From the NCBI RefSeq assembly GCF_004345725.1, contig NZ_SLXG01000017.1, forward strand, positions 1 through 63,904: DNA of 63,904 nucleotides. The letters run 5' to 3'. Position 1 is the first letter of the stretch, and each line of letters opens with the position of its first letter. Below the pieces are notes generated by a model. It saw nothing but the letters and a program-made list of their open reading frames with translations. It searched no databases and was not told where the DNA came from. Below are positions 26,258 to 35,168 of this stretch, piece by piece. This stretch comes from Crenobacter luteus. Lineage in GTDB: Bacteria; Pseudomonadota; Gammaproteobacteria; Burkholderiales; Chromobacteriaceae. The position numbers and the translations under genes were made by a program.

Positions 26258-26530
26258 ATGAAAACCCCCATCCTCGTTGCCGTCCTGATCGCCGCCGGCG
26301 CGTCCGCCACCGCCTTCGCCGGCGCCAGCTGCCAGGCCCATCCGAAAGACAAGTGGATCAAGGAGGCCGACTTCAAGAAACAGTTGACCGGGCAGGGCTA
26401 CCAGATCAAGACCTTCAAGGTCGACGGCAACTGCTACGAGCTCTACGGCAAGAACAAGGACGGCAAGAAGGTCGAGATCTACTTCGACACCGTCAGCGGC
26501 AAGCCGGTCAAGAGCGAGATCGACGACTGA
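26258..26530 (+). CDS. Periplasmic PepSY-domain protein
   Basis: A 90-residue secreted protein: cleavable signal peptide (residues 1-21, TAFAGA) then one PepSY domain, ending VEIYFDTVSGKPVKSEIDD. Two cysteines, in ASCQ and GNCYE, could form a disulfide. PepSY proteins beside PmrAB/QseBC-type systems are strongly induced by the regulator; a sensing or inhibitory role is possible but unproven. First gene of the operon with the cytochrome b, PmrA-like and PmrB-like genes. Confidence 0.85.
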   Translation: MKTPILVAVLIAAGASATAFAGASCQAHPKDKWIKEADFKKQLTGQGYQIKTFKVDGNCYELYGKNKDGKKVEIYFDTVSGKPVKSEIDD

Positions 26531-26601
26531 GTCCCCACCCCTGGAGGGGGCCCCGCCGCCGGCCGTCACGGCCGGCGGCGCCGGGCGCCCGGGAGCGTGC
26601 C

Positions 26602-27156
26602 ATGTCGCATCCGGCCCATAGCGAATCCGTCGAGCGCGTCGCGGTGTGGGACCGCTTCGTCCGCTTTTTCCACTGGAGCCTCGTCGCCTGCGTGACGCTG
26701 AACCTGTTCGTGCTCGAGGAGGGCGAGACGCCGCACCGCTGGGCAGGCTACGCGGCGGCGGCGCTGGTCGCCGCGCGCGTCGTCTGGGGCTTCGTCGGCA
26801 GCCGCCACGCGCGTTTCGCCGACTTCTTTCCGACGCCGTCGCGCGTCGCCGCCCACCTGCGCGCGCTGCGCGCCGGTCGCCACCTGCCGACCGCCGGCCA
26901 CAACCCGCTGGGCGCCGTCATGATGCTCGCGCTGATGGGCCTGGTGCTGTCGCTGGGCGCGACCGGGTATATGATGGGGACCGACGCCTTCTGGGGCGAG
27001 GAGTGGCTCGAAGCGCTGCACGAGTCGCTCTCCACCCTGCTGCTGGCGTCGGTCGGTCTGCACGCGGCGGCGGCGCTTGTCATGAGCCGTGTCGAGCGGA
27101 CCCCTCTCGTCAAGGCGATGGTCACCGGGGTGAAGGAGCGCCGCCGCGCCCGGTGA
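26602..27156 (+). CDS. Cytochrome b561-type membrane protein
   Basis: A 184-residue four-helix membrane protein of the cytochrome b561/Ni-hydrogenase type. Haem-ligating histidines are likely H33 (FVRFFHWSL), a histidine in PHRW near residue 50, and histidines in the last helices ([14 protein letters not shown]). It probably passes electrons between quinone and a periplasmic partner. It is often found beside PepSY proteins and PmrAB-like genes in beta-proteobacteria. It ends 23 nt before the response-regulator gene. Confidence 0.82.
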   Translation: MSHPAHSESVERVAVWDRFVRFFHWSLVACVTLNLFVLEEGETPHRWAGYAAAALVAARVVWGFVGSRHARFADFFPTPSRVAAHLRALRAGRHLPTAGHNPLGAVMMLALMGLVLSLGATGYMMGTDAFWGEEWLEALHESLSTLLLASVGLHAAAALVMSRVERTPLVKAMVTGVKERRRAR

Positions 27157-27179
27157 TGCGCCGCACACCGGAACCCCCT

Positions 27180-27842
27180 ATGCGCATCTTGCTGGTGGAA
27201 GACGACCCGCTGATCGGCGACGGCCTGCAGGTCGGCCTCGGCCAACTCGGTTTCACCGTCGACTGGCTGGCCGGCGGCCGCGCGGCGCTGACCGCGCCCG
27301 CTTCGGCCCCCTACGACGCGGCGGTGCTCGACCTCGGCCTGCCGTCGGTCGACGGCCTCGACGTGCTCGGCGTGTGGCGCCGTGCCGGCCACGCGCTGCC
27401 GGTGCTGATCCTGACCGCACGCGACGCGGTCGACGACCGCGTGCGCGGCCTCGACGCCGGCGCCGACGACTACCTGGTCAAGCCGTTCGCGCTGGCCGAG
27501 GTCGCCGCGCGTCTTCGGGCGTTGATCCGCCGCCGCCACGGCGAAGCGCGGCCGTGCTACCACCACGGCGAGCTCGAGTTCGACCCGCCGGCGCGCGTCG
27601 CGACGCTCGCCGGCGCGCCGCTGGAGTTGACCGCGCGCGAGCTGGCGCTGCTCGAATTGCTGCTCAGCCACAAGGGCCGCGTGCTGCCGCGCCGCCTGAT
27701 CGAGGAAAAACTGTACGGCTGGGACCGCGACGTCGAGAGCAACGCGGTCGAGGTCCACGTCCACCACCTGCGCAAGAAGCTCGGCGCGTCCTTCATCAGG
27801 ACGGTGCGCGGCGTCGGCTACACGCTGGGGGAGCCGGCGTGA
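27180..27842 (+). CDS. PmrA/QseB-like response regulator
   Basis: A 220-residue OmpR-family regulator. Its receiver domain has the acidic pocket EDDP, phosphoacceptor D51 (AVLDLGLPS) and K103 (LVKPF), and a winged-helix effector domain ends in HHLRKKLG and [15 protein letters not shown]-type direct repeats upstream of its own operon and of eptA fit the recognition site of PmrA. It is translationally linked to the sensor gene by a GTGA overlap. Confidence 0.9.
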   Translation: MRILLVEDDPLIGDGLQVGLGQLGFTVDWLAGGRAALTAPASAPYDAAVLDLGLPSVDGLDVLGVWRRAGHALPVLILTARDAVDDRVRGLDAGADDYLVKPFALAEVAARLRALIRRRHGEARPCYHHGELEFDPPARVATLAGAPLELTARELALLELLLSHKGRVLPRRLIEEKLYGWDRDVESNAVEVHVHHLRKKLGASFIRTVRGVGYTLGEPA

Positions 27843-29227
27843 GCCCGTCCAGCCTGCGCGCGCGGCTGCTGCGCCCGGTCTTCGTGCTGGTGCCGCTGAC
27901 CTGGGTGCTGGCCTTGACGGCCACCTATCAGCAAACCCGCCACGAGATCGCCGAGATCTTCGACACCGAACAGGCGCTGTTCGCCCGCCAGCTGCTCGCC
28001 GTCGGCGCGAGCCTTGACGGCGACGCCGCCGCGCCGCCGCCGCTGGACGCGCTGCTCGCGAACGGCGACGGCGGCGACTACGAGAACGACGCGCTCGGCT
28101 TCGTCGTGCGCGACCGCGACGGCCGCGTGCTGCTCGCCGACGGCGAGGGCCACGCCTTCCCGCCGGCCGCCGGCCGGGTCGGCTTCGCCGACGAGCGCGT
28201 CGGCGACGCGCGCTGGCGGCTGTTCTTCCTCGCCAGCCTCGACGGCCGCCACGCCGTCGCCGTCGGCCAACCGCAGTCCTTCCGCGACGAGGTGTTGTGG
28301 GAGGTGCTCGCCAGCCAGTCGCTGCCGTGGCTGCTCGCGCTGCCGCTGCTGCTGGCCGGCATCGCGTTCGCGGTGCGGCGCGGCCTTGCGCCCCTGGCCG
28401 GGCTGGCCGACGAACTCGGCCGGCGCCGGCCGGACGACAGCGGGCCGCTGACCTCGGCGGTGCCCGACGAGGCGCGTCCGCTGACCGACGCGCTCGAGAG
28501 CCTGTTCGTGCGCGTCGCCGACACGCTCGCGCGCGAGCGCCGCTTCACCGCCGACGCCGCGCACGAGTTGCGCACGCCGCTGGCCGCGCTCAGGGTGCAG
28601 GCCGAGGTCGCCGGCCTGGCCGACGATGCCGAAACGCGCGCGCGCGCCCTCGGCCAACTGATGGTCGGCATCGACCGCGCGACGCGGCTGACCGAGCAAC
28701 TGCTGGCGCTGTCGCGGCTCGACCCGCTCGAAGGCCTGCCGCGCGACGCGCCGCTCGACTGGGGTGCGATCGTGCGCGACGCGCGCGACGCGGTCGAGCC
28801 GCAGCGGGTCGAGTGCGGCGCGCGGATCGACGTCGAGCCCGGCGCGGCCGGACCGGTCGCGCACGGCGACGCGGTGCTGATGACGCTGCTTTTGCGCAAC
28901 CTGCTCGACAACGCGCTGCGCTACGGCTGCGGCGGCCGCGACGGCGGGCGGGTGACGCTGTCCGTGGCGCCGGACGCGGTGACGGTGCGCGACGACGGTC
29001 CGGGCGTCGCCGGCGAACACATGCAGCGGCTCGGCGAGCGCTTCTTCCGCCCGCCCGGCCAGCGCGCCGGCGGCAGCGGGCTCGGCTTGTCGATCGCGCA
29101 GCGCGTCGCGCGGCTGCACGGCCTGAAGCTTGTGCTGGCCAACCGTCCCGACGGCGGTTTCGAGGCAAGGCTCGCGCGCTGCGACACCTTGCCGCATTCC
29201 CGCGCCACGGCCGAGGCGCTACACTGA
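27839..29227 (+). CDS. PmrB/QseC-like sensor histidine kinase
   Basis: A 462-residue inner-membrane kinase: transmembrane helices near residues 10-28 and 160-178, a periplasmic domain of about 130 residues between them, a HAMP-like region, the H-box [16 protein letters not shown] with H242, and the ATPase motifs [17 protein letters not shown] and [11 protein letters not shown]. The GTG start (27839) overlaps the regulator stop. The periplasmic domain probably senses envelope signals such as metal ions, pH or peptides; which one cannot be read from the sequence. Confidence 0.88.
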   Translation: MSPSSLRARLLRPVFVLVPLTWVLALTATYQQTRHEIAEIFDTEQALFARQLLAVGASLDGDAAAPPPLDALLANGDGGDYENDALGFVVRDRDGRVLLADGEGHAFPPAAGRVGFADERVGDARWRLFFLASLDGRHAVAVGQPQSFRDEVLWEVLASQSLPWLLALPLLLAGIAFAVRRGLAPLAGLADELGRRRPDDSGPLTSAVPDEARPLTDALESLFVRVADTLARERRFTADAAHELRTPLAALRVQAEVAGLADDAETRARALGQLMVGIDRATRLTEQLLALSRLDPLEGLPRDAPLDWGAIVRDARDAVEPQRVECGARIDVEPGAAGPVAHGDAVLMTLLLRNLLDNALRYGCGGRDGGRVTLSVAPDAVTVRDDGPGVAGEHMQRLGERFFRPPGQRAGGSGLGLSIAQRVARLHGLKLVLANRPDGGFEARLARCDTLPHSRATAEALH

Positions 29228-29307
29228 TCGCCGGCGTCGTCCCCTCGGGCGGCGCCTTCCAAGGTTGGGCCCCGCGCGTCGCGCGGGGCATTTTCTTGAT
29301 CGCATCG

Positions 29308-30570
29308 ATGACCCCGTTCTCCCCCGCCGAGCCCGGCTCGGCCCCCCTCGCGCGCGCGGCCCTCGCCGTCGCGCGCGTGCGCGACGCGATGCTCGCGCTC
29401 GCGGCCGTCGGCTGCGCCGCGCTTGCGCTTTCCGGCGTCGTGCTGCCGTGGTGGCTGGTCGCGCAGGCGCTTGCGACGCTGTTCGCCGTCAACCGGCTCG
29501 GCGTCGCGGCGCTCGCGCGCGGCGGCGCGCCGCGACGCTGGCTCGCCATCGGCCTCGTCGCCGACCTCGTCGCGCTGACCGAGCTGCTCGCCTTCACCGG
29601 CGGCGCGGCCAACCCGCTCGCCTCGCTCTACCTGCCGGTGGTGCTGATCGGCGCGCTGCTCGCGCCCGGCCGCCTCGCCTGGGCGCTGGCGCTCGCCGCG
29701 GCGCTCGCCTACGGCCTGCTGTTCCGCTTCCACCTGCCGTGGCCGCTCGCCGGCGGCGACGCGGCCTACGCCTTCAAACTGCACCTGATCGGCATGTGGC
29801 TGACCTTCGCGCTGTCGGCGCTGTTGATCGCCGGCTTCGTCGCCGGCCTGTCGCGCCGGCTCGCCGAGCAGCACGCGGCGCTGGCGAAGGCGCGCGAGGC
29901 GCAGCTGGCCGACGAGCAGCTCGTCGCGCTCGGCGTGCAGGCGGCCGGCGCCGCGCACGCGCTGTCGACGCCGCTGAACACGCTGACGCTGCTCGCCGGC
30001 GAATTGCGCAGCGAAACCGCCGACCGCCCGGAGCTGGCCGCCGACTGGGCCGCGATGGAGACGGCGCTGGCGCGCTGCCGCGAGGCCCTGGCCGAATTGA
30101 AGGCCGGCGTCGAGCCGGCGCCGCCGCCCGAGCCGCCCGGGGCCGCCTTCGCGCGCCGGCTCGAGGCCTGGCGCGCGCTCAAGCCCGGCGTCGCGCTCGA
30201 GGCCGAGCTGCCGGTGGGCGGCGCGCCGCTCGCGCTGCCGCCGCTGTTCTGGCCGGCCTTTTTCAATCTGCTGAACAACGCCGCCGAGGCCGCCCCGGAC
30301 GCGGTGTCGCTCGCGGTGCGCGTCGACGGCGCGCGGCTGCTGGTCGACATCGTCAACCCGAAGGGGCGGCTGTCGGACGCGCAGCTGGCGCGCGCCGGCC
30401 TGGCGCCGCTGTCGAGCGACAAGCCGGCCGGCCTCGGCCTCGGCGTGATGCTCAGCCACGCGACGCTGTCGCGGCTCGGCGGTACGGTCAGGCTGGAAAA
30501 CCGCGCCGGCGGCGGCGTGCTCGCGCGCGTGACGCTGCCGCTGGACGGGAACGGGGAGGAGGAGACATGA
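29308..30570 (+). CDS. RegB/PrrB-like redox sensor kinase
   Basis: A 420-residue kinase with six membrane helices and the quinone-binding signature FTGGAANPLAS between helices 3 and 4, as in RegB/PrrB. The H-box is divergent, GAAHALSTPLNTL with H217. The redox-active cysteine next to the H-box in Rhodobacter RegB is not evident. The ATPase end NLLNNAAEAAPD and GLGLGVMLSH are present. It should report respiratory-chain redox state to the RegA-like partner, whose start overlaps its stop by ATGA. It lies 80 nt after the PmrB-like gene. Confidence 0.88.
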   Translation: MTPFSPAEPGSAPLARAALAVARVRDAMLALAAVGCAALALSGVVLPWWLVAQALATLFAVNRLGVAALARGGAPRRWLAIGLVADLVALTELLAFTGGAANPLASLYLPVVLIGALLAPGRLAWALALAAALAYGLLFRFHLPWPLAGGDAAYAFKLHLIGMWLTFALSALLIAGFVAGLSRRLAEQHAALAKAREAQLADEQLVALGVQAAGAAHALSTPLNTLTLLAGELRSETADRPELAADWAAMETALARCREALAELKAGVEPAPPPEPPGAAFARRLEAWRALKPGVALEAELPVGGAPLALPPLFWPAFFNLLNNAAEAAPDAVSLAVRVDGARLLVDIVNPKGRLSDAQLARAGLAPLSSDKPAGLGLGVMLSHATLSRLGGTVRLENRAGGGVLARVTLPLDGNGEEET

Positions 30571-31094
30571 ACGAGAACTGGCTGGTCGTCGACGACGACG
30601 AGGCCTTCGCCGGCGTGCTGGTCCGCAGCCTCGCGCGCCAGGGGCGGCCGGCGCGGCACGCGGCCGACGCGGACACGGCGCTGGCGCTGCTGTCGCCCGA
30701 CACGACCCACGTCGTGCTCGACCTGAACCTCGGCGGCGCGAGCGGCCTGCGGCTGCTGCCCGAACTGAAACGCCGTTGTCCGGGCGTGGCGGTGCTGGTG
30801 CTGACCGGCTACGCCAGCATCGCCAGCGCGGTCGACGCGGTCAAGCTCGGCGCGGTGCAGTACCTCGCCAAACCGGCGACCTTGGCCGAGATCGTCGCCG
30901 CCTTCGCCGCGCGCGAGCCGAACGTCGAGCACGCCGCGCCGGCGCAGCCGATGTCGGTCAGGCGGCTGACCTGGGAGCATGTGCAGCGGGTGTTGGCCGA
31001 GCACGGCGGCAACGTGTCGGCGACCGCGCGCGCGCTGAACATGCACCGGCGCACATTGCAACGCATGCTGGCCAAGCGGCCGGTGTCTCGCTGA
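30567..31094 (+). CDS. RegA/PrrA-like response regulator
   Basis: A 175-residue regulator with phosphoacceptor D52 (VVLDLNLGG) and conserved K near 102 (YLAKPATLAE). The Fis-type C-terminal helix-turn-helix NVSATARALNMHRRTLQRMLAK is nearly invariant in RegA/PrrA proteins, and the proline-containing linker (HAAPAQPMSV) precedes it. The target is probably a set of respiratory genes. GAGGAG lies 6 nt before the ATG. A candidate small RNA begins about 105 nt downstream. Confidence 0.9.
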   Translation: MNENWLVVDDDEAFAGVLVRSLARQGRPARHAADADTALALLSPDTTHVVLDLNLGGASGLRLLPELKRRCPGVAVLVLTGYASIASAVDAVKLGAVQYLAKPATLAEIVAAFAAREPNVEHAAPAQPMSVRRLTWEHVQRVLAEHGGNVSATARALNMHRRTLQRMLAKRPVSR

Positions 31095-31164
31095 GCAGAA
31101 ACGAAAGGCGGATTTTGCGGATGTGAAAAAATACCGCAAACGGATGTTTGAATGCGCGAAATGT

Positions 31165-31320
31165 TTGGACGGCCTAGAGCATTTGCGCTAAATTGCCGAA
31201 CGCACTGAAACCTTTACAGGTTTTTGTGGTGTTAGCCCCTCGAAGCATCGCGCTGCTTTGCCAGCGGGGTGTTTCTTCCTCGTGTTGGCCCCTGACGGAT
31301 TCCCTTCAGGGGATTTTTTT
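31165..31320 (+). ncRNA. Candidate small RNA downstream of regA
   Basis: TTGGAC (31165-31170) and CTAAAT (31188-31193) with 17-nt spacing could start an RNA near 31200. About 120 nt later CCCCTGA/TCAGGGG plus seven U residues (31289-31320) ends it. Between them lie a small hairpin (AAACCT/AGGTTT at 31209-31225) and a CGCTG/CAGCG hairpin, and no open frame with a start. The alternative is simply the regA 3' UTR and terminator. Confidence 0.45.
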
Positions 31321-31342
31321 GTCCGATTTCCTCCCCGAAACG

Positions 31343-31365
31343 AAAAAGCCCGCCGGATGGCGGGC
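31343..31365 (-). terminator. Terminator of the TorF-like porin gene
   Basis: GCCCGCC and GGCGGGC around GGAT are followed on the minus strand by five U residues, 25 nt past the porin stop. Confidence 0.75.
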
Positions 31366-31389
31366 CTGGTCGCGCGGCGATGCGCCGCG

Positions 31390-32061
31390 TCAGAACGCGT
31401 AGTTGGCCATGATGCGGGCGACCGGCCAGTACTTGATCTTGTCGGCGTCGTCGCGCAGCTTGCGCTCCTCGACGGCGGCGTCCTGCTGTAGTTGCGCACA
31501 GCCTGCTGCGTCGAGCGTGCCGCAGCGCGCGCGCAGGTGGGTGTCCGGGCTGCCGGTGTAGATCACGCCGAGGTCGCCGCTGAACGACAGGCCCTTGCTC
31601 CTGACCGGGTCGCCGAAGCCGATGCCGAGGTAGAGGCCGGGCTTGTCCCACTTCGCCTCGGCGTTCAGGCTGCCGATCTGGTCGGCGGTGTAGGTCTGGC
31701 CGCCGATCGAGTAGCTGCCGCCGCTGCGCGGCTTGCCGTCGAGTGCCAGCTTGGTGCCGTTGTAGACGATGCCGCCGGTGACGCGGAAGCTGCCCGAGCT
31801 CGGGTAGAGGTCGGCCAGCACGCCGGCGTGGAAGAGTTCGAAGGTGCCGGAGAAGTCGACGTCGGTGCCGTAGCGGTCGTCCCTGTCGTAGTCGACGCCG
31901 CTGAGCACGCCGCGCACGTTGACGTTGTCGGTGGCCTTGTAGGTCAGCGCGAGGTCGACGCCGGTGGTGCCGACGCCGGCGCCGACGGCCAGATCGCCGA
32001 CCTCGGCGTGGCCGAGCGTCGGCAGCAGCGCGAGGCAGGCGGCGAGCAGGATGGGTTTCAT
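31390..32061 (-). CDS. TorF-family putative porin
   Basis: A 223-residue outer-membrane protein: signal peptide (residues 1-19, LPTLGHA), then alternating beta-strands typical of the TorF group (GVGTTGVDLALTYKATDNVNVRG, LYLGIGFGDPV) ending in an aromatic residue (ANYAF) as needed for BAM insertion. Two cysteines near residue 180 lie in a likely surface loop. The substrate is unknown. Confidence 0.82.
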   Translation of the reverse strand: MKPILLAACLALLPTLGHAEVGDLAVGAGVGTTGVDLALTYKATDNVNVRGVLSGVDYDRDDRYGTDVDFSGTFELFHAGVLADLYPSSGSFRVTGGIVYNGTKLALDGKPRSGGSYSIGGQTYTADQIGSLNAEAKWDKPGLYLGIGFGDPVRSKGLSFSGDLGVIYTGSPDTHLRARCGTLDAAGCAQLQQDAAVEERKLRDDADKIKYWPVARIMANYAF

Positions 32062-32218
32062 GGCGGGGTCTCCTTATTGTTTGCCGGGCGGATATGTGCG
32101 AAAGCCTGCTTGCCGCGACCAGACGCGGCAAAGTGCGTATACGCTAGCACAGAAAAATTCTATTGGCATTTTCTGTCGCACCGGCGTCGCCATCTCGTGG
32201 CGAAAAGCCCCGCCGCGC

Positions 32219-33607
32219 TCAGCCGAGCACCTTGCCCGGGTTCATCAGCTGTTGCGGGTCGAGCGCGGCCTTCAGCGTTTTCATCAGTTCCAGCGCGACC
32301 GGGTCCTTGTAGCGGGCCAGCCAGTGGGTTTTCAGCTGGCCGACGCCGTGTTCGGCGGCAAACGTCCCGCCGTGGCGCGCGACCGCGTCGTAGACGATGG
32401 CGTTGGCGGCTTCCTCGTCGTCGTAGAGGTTCGCGTTGCCCGGCCGGGTGTACGACAGGTTGTAGTGCAGGTTGCCGTCGCCGGCGTGGCCGAAGGCGAC
32501 GATGCGCACGCCGGGGAAGGCCGCTTCCAGCGCCGCGTCGGCGTCGCGCAGGAAGGCAGGGATCGCGCTGGAGGGCAGCGCGATGTCGTGCTTGAGGCTG
32601 ACGCCGTCCTTGGCCTGCGCCTCGGAGATCGCCTCGCGCAGCGTCCACAAGGCCTGGCGTTCGCTCTCGCTCTGCGCGACCACCGCGTCGACGAAGGCCT
32701 GCTCGGCCAACCATTCGACCAGGTCGTCGACGAGCCGCGCCTCGTCGCCGCCGTCGGTCAGCTCGACCAGCAGGCTCCACGGCGCGACAAACGGCCGGCG
32801 CGCGCCGCCGATGTGCGTCTCGACCAGCTTCAGGCACACGTCGGCGACGATCTCGAAGGTGGTCAGCCGGTCGGAAAAGCGCTCGCGCAGCCGGCCCAGC
32901 CAGGCGATCGCCTCGTCGGCCGATGCGACGCCGACGAAGGCGGTCGCGACCGCACTCGGGCGCGGGAACAGCTTCAAGGTCGCGGCGGTGATCAGCCCCA
33001 GCGTGCCCTCGGCGCCGATGAACCAGTGCTTCACGTCGTAGCCGGTGGTGTCTTTGCGCAGGCCCGACAGCGCGTCGAGGATGCGGCCGTCCGGCAGCAC
33101 CACCTCGAGCCCGAGCGCCAGATCGCGCATCGTGCCGTAGCGCAGCACCGCGAGGCCGCCGGCGTTAGTCGACAGGTTGCCGCCGATCTGGCAGGTCCCT
33201 TCCGAGGCGAGCGACAGCGGAAACAGCCGGCCGGCTTGGGCCGCCGCATCCTGCACCGATTTCAGCGTCGCGCCGGCCTCGACGGTCAGGCTGTTGTTGG
33301 CCGCGTCGATTTCGCGCACTTTGTTCATCCGGCCCAGCGCGATCACCAGCGCCGTGCCGGACGCATCCGGCGTCGCGCCGCCGGCCAGCCCGGTGTTGCC
33401 GCCCTGCGGGACGATGGGCGTGCCGGTTTCGCGGCACAGCTTCACCAGCGCCGAGACCTCGGCGGTCGAGCCGGGGCGCGCGACGGCCAAGGGTTGGCCC
33501 CGGTAGCGCTTTCTCCAGTCGAGGCAGTAGGTCGCGGTGTCGGTCGGGGAGGTCAGCAAATACTTGTCGCCGACGATGGCGGCGAGGCGGGGCAGGAGGT
33601 CGCTCAT
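32219..33607 (-). CDS. FAD-linked oxidase (D-lactate/glycolate dehydrogenase type)
   Basis: A 462-residue flavoprotein of the GlcD/D-LDH class: PCMH-type FAD-binding domain with VPQGGNTGLAGGATP near residues 63-78 and ISTNAGG-like NLSTNAGGLAVLRYG, then the C-terminal oxidase domain with FGHAGDGNLHYN and AEHGVGQLK. It oxidises a 2-hydroxy acid and passes electrons to quinones or cytochromes. The exact substrate (D-lactate, glycolate or 2-hydroxyglutarate) cannot be told. Confidence 0.88.
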   Translation of the reverse strand: MSDLLPRLAAIVGDKYLLTSPTDTATYCLDWRKRYRGQPLAVARPGSTAEVSALVKLCRETGTPIVPQGGNTGLAGGATPDASGTALVIALGRMNKVREIDAANNSLTVEAGATLKSVQDAAAQAGRLFPLSLASEGTCQIGGNLSTNAGGLAVLRYGTMRDLALGLEVVLPDGRILDALSGLRKDTTGYDVKHWFIGAEGTLGLITAATLKLFPRPSAVATAFVGVASADEAIAWLGRLRERFSDRLTTFEIVADVCLKLVETHIGGARRPFVAPWSLLVELTDGGDEARLVDDLVEWLAEQAFVDAVVAQSESERQALWTLREAISEAQAKDGVSLKHDIALPSSAIPAFLRDADAALEAAFPGVRIVAFGHAGDGNLHYNLSYTRPGNANLYDDEEAANAIVYDAVARHGGTFAAEHGVGQLKTHWLARYKDPVALELMKTLKAALDPQQLMNPGKVLG

Positions 33608-33630
33608 GCGTGGGCGTCCTTACAGGAGGG

Positions 33631-33642
33631 CTCGGCCAACCT
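33631..33642 (-). repeat. Uptake-like 12-mer, copy 3
   Basis: Exact CTCGGCCAACCT, followed by TT, in the gap between the FAD oxidase gene and the aldehyde dehydrogenase gene. It pairs with the facing copy at 33658-33669. Confidence 0.7.
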
Positions 33643-33669
33643 TTCACCCGCGTGGGCGGGTTGGCCGAG
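33631..33669. terminator. Hairpin built from two facing uptake-like repeats
   Basis: CTCGGCCAACC and GGTTGGCCGAG enclose a 16-nt loop that itself contains a CACCCGC/GCGGG helix. It lies between the ends of two minus-strand genes, where a terminator for the aldehyde dehydrogenase gene is absent otherwise... its stop is at 33679 just before it. Confidence 0.5.
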
Positions 33670-33678
33670 GCCCGGGGG

Positions 33679-35034
33679 TCACTTTTGCCAGTAGGTCTTC
33701 ACGTTGACGAATTCGTACAGGCCGAATTCGGACAACTCGCGGCCGTAGCCGGACGCCTTCACGCCGCCGAACGGCAGCCTCAGGTCGGAGCTGGTGTGGC
33801 GGTTGATGAACACGCTGCCGGCCTCGATCTGGCGCGCGAGCGTCCAGCCGCGCTCGACGTCGCCGGTGTAGATCGCGGCGCCGAGGCCGAACGGCGTGTC
33901 GTTGGCGAGCCGCACCGCGTCCGCCTCGTCGCGCGCGCGCAGGATGCTGGCGACCGGGCCGAAGGCTTCCTCGTGGTAGACGCGGCAGGCGCTCGTCACG
34001 TGGTCGAGCACGGTGGCCGGGTAGAAGAAGCCGGGGCCGTCCGGCACCGCGCCGCCCAAGAGCCGTTCGGCGCCGTTGTCGAGCGCGTCGAGCACCTGCG
34101 CGTGCAGTTTTTCCCTGAGGTCGGCGCGCGCGAGCGGGCCGAGGCTGGCGGCCGGGTCGGTCGGTTGGCCGAGCCGGATCTTCTTCGCCTCGGCGACGAA
34201 GCGCTCGATGAAGGCGTCGGCGATCTCGGGCACCACGATCAGGCGCTTGGCGGCGTTGCAGCTCTGGCCCGCGTCGCGAAAGCGCGAGTGGCAGGCCTCC
34301 TGCGCGGCGGCGTCGAGGTCGGCGTCTTCGAGCACGATGAAGGGATTGCTGCCGCCGAGTTCGAGCACGGTCTTCTTGATGTGGCGGCCGGCGAGGCTGG
34401 CGATCACGCGGCCGGTGCCGGTCGAGCCGGTGAAGGCGACCGCGTCGGCGCCGCGCACCGCGTCCTCGACCTCCTCGTGGTCGATCCACGCGACGTCGAA
34501 CACGTCGAGCCCGGCGTCGCGCACCACCTCGAGCAGCAGGCCGGTCGACAGCGGCACCGACGGCGCCGGCTTGACGAGACAGGCGTTGCCGGACGCCAGC
34601 GCCGGCACCGCGAAGCGCAGCACCTGCCAGACCGGGTAGTTCCACGGCATCACCGCCAGCACGAGGCCGAGCGGCTCGAACGCGACCTCGCTGGCGCTCG
34701 CCTGCGTCGCGATCGACTTGGCGGCCAACAGTTCGGGCGCGAGCTGCGCGTAGTAGCGCGTCAGCTGCACCGACTTGTCGATCTCGGCGAGGCACTCGGC
34801 GGTGCGCTTGCCGACTTCGAGCGTGACGCGCTCGGCGAGCGCCTCGCGCGCGGCTTCGAGCCGGTCGGCCAGCACGAGCAGCTTCTCGGCGCGCGCTTGC
34901 GGCGCCAGCCGCGCCCAGCCGCGTTGCGCGGCCTTGAGCGCGGCCAGACGCCGCGGCAGTTCGTCGGCCGGCCACGCCGGCCGGGTGAACACCACCTCGC
35001 CGGTGGCGGGGTTGCAGCTGGTAAAGGCAGTCAT
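33679..35034 (-). CDS. NAD(P)-dependent succinate-semialdehyde dehydrogenase-type enzyme
   Basis: A 451-residue aldehyde dehydrogenase. The catalytic glutamate lies in TVLELGGSNPF and the nucleophilic cysteine in RDAGQSCNAAKR; VMPWNYPVWQ near residue 140 and SGYGRELSEFGLYEFVN at the end match the short (about 450-residue) SSADH subgroup. It probably oxidises succinate semialdehyde to succinate. The start at 35034 is the standard one for this subgroup. Confidence 0.88.
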   Translation of the reverse strand: MTAFTSCNPATGEVVFTRPAWPADELPRRLAALKAAQRGWARLAPQARAEKLLVLADRLEAAREALAERVTLEVGKRTAECLAEIDKSVQLTRYYAQLAPELLAAKSIATQASASEVAFEPLGLVLAVMPWNYPVWQVLRFAVPALASGNACLVKPAPSVPLSTGLLLEVVRDAGLDVFDVAWIDHEEVEDAVRGADAVAFTGSTGTGRVIASLAGRHIKKTVLELGGSNPFIVLEDADLDAAAQEACHSRFRDAGQSCNAAKRLIVVPEIADAFIERFVAEAKKIRLGQPTDPAASLGPLARADLREKLHAQVLDALDNGAERLLGGAVPDGPGFFYPATVLDHVTSACRVYHEEAFGPVASILRARDEADAVRLANDTPFGLGAAIYTGDVERGWTLARQIEAGSVFINRHTSSDLRLPFGGVKASGYGRELSEFGLYEFVNVKTYWQK

Positions 35035-35046
35035 GGCGTCACTGTA

Positions 35047-35079
35047 ACAAAAAGCCCCGGCGCCTTCAGCACCGGGGCT
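35047..35079 (-). terminator. Terminator of the nitronate monooxygenase gene
   Basis: AGCCCCGG and CCGGGGCT around an 11-nt loop, followed on the minus strand by five U residues. It separates the gene at 35169 from the aldehyde dehydrogenase gene. Confidence 0.8.
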
Positions 35080-35168
35080 TCCCGCGTCGCCCGCAAGCAA
35101 GACGGCGTCGCAAGTCTGGCCGGGCCGCGCCGAACGAAATCCGGCGCGGCCCGGCAGGGTTGGCCGAC

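Noticed and set aside
33622-33678. Classical intrinsic terminator between the FAD oxidase and aldehyde dehydrogenase genes
   Set aside because: The hairpin of facing repeats has no U-tract on either strand, so its terminator role is uncertain and is scored low.
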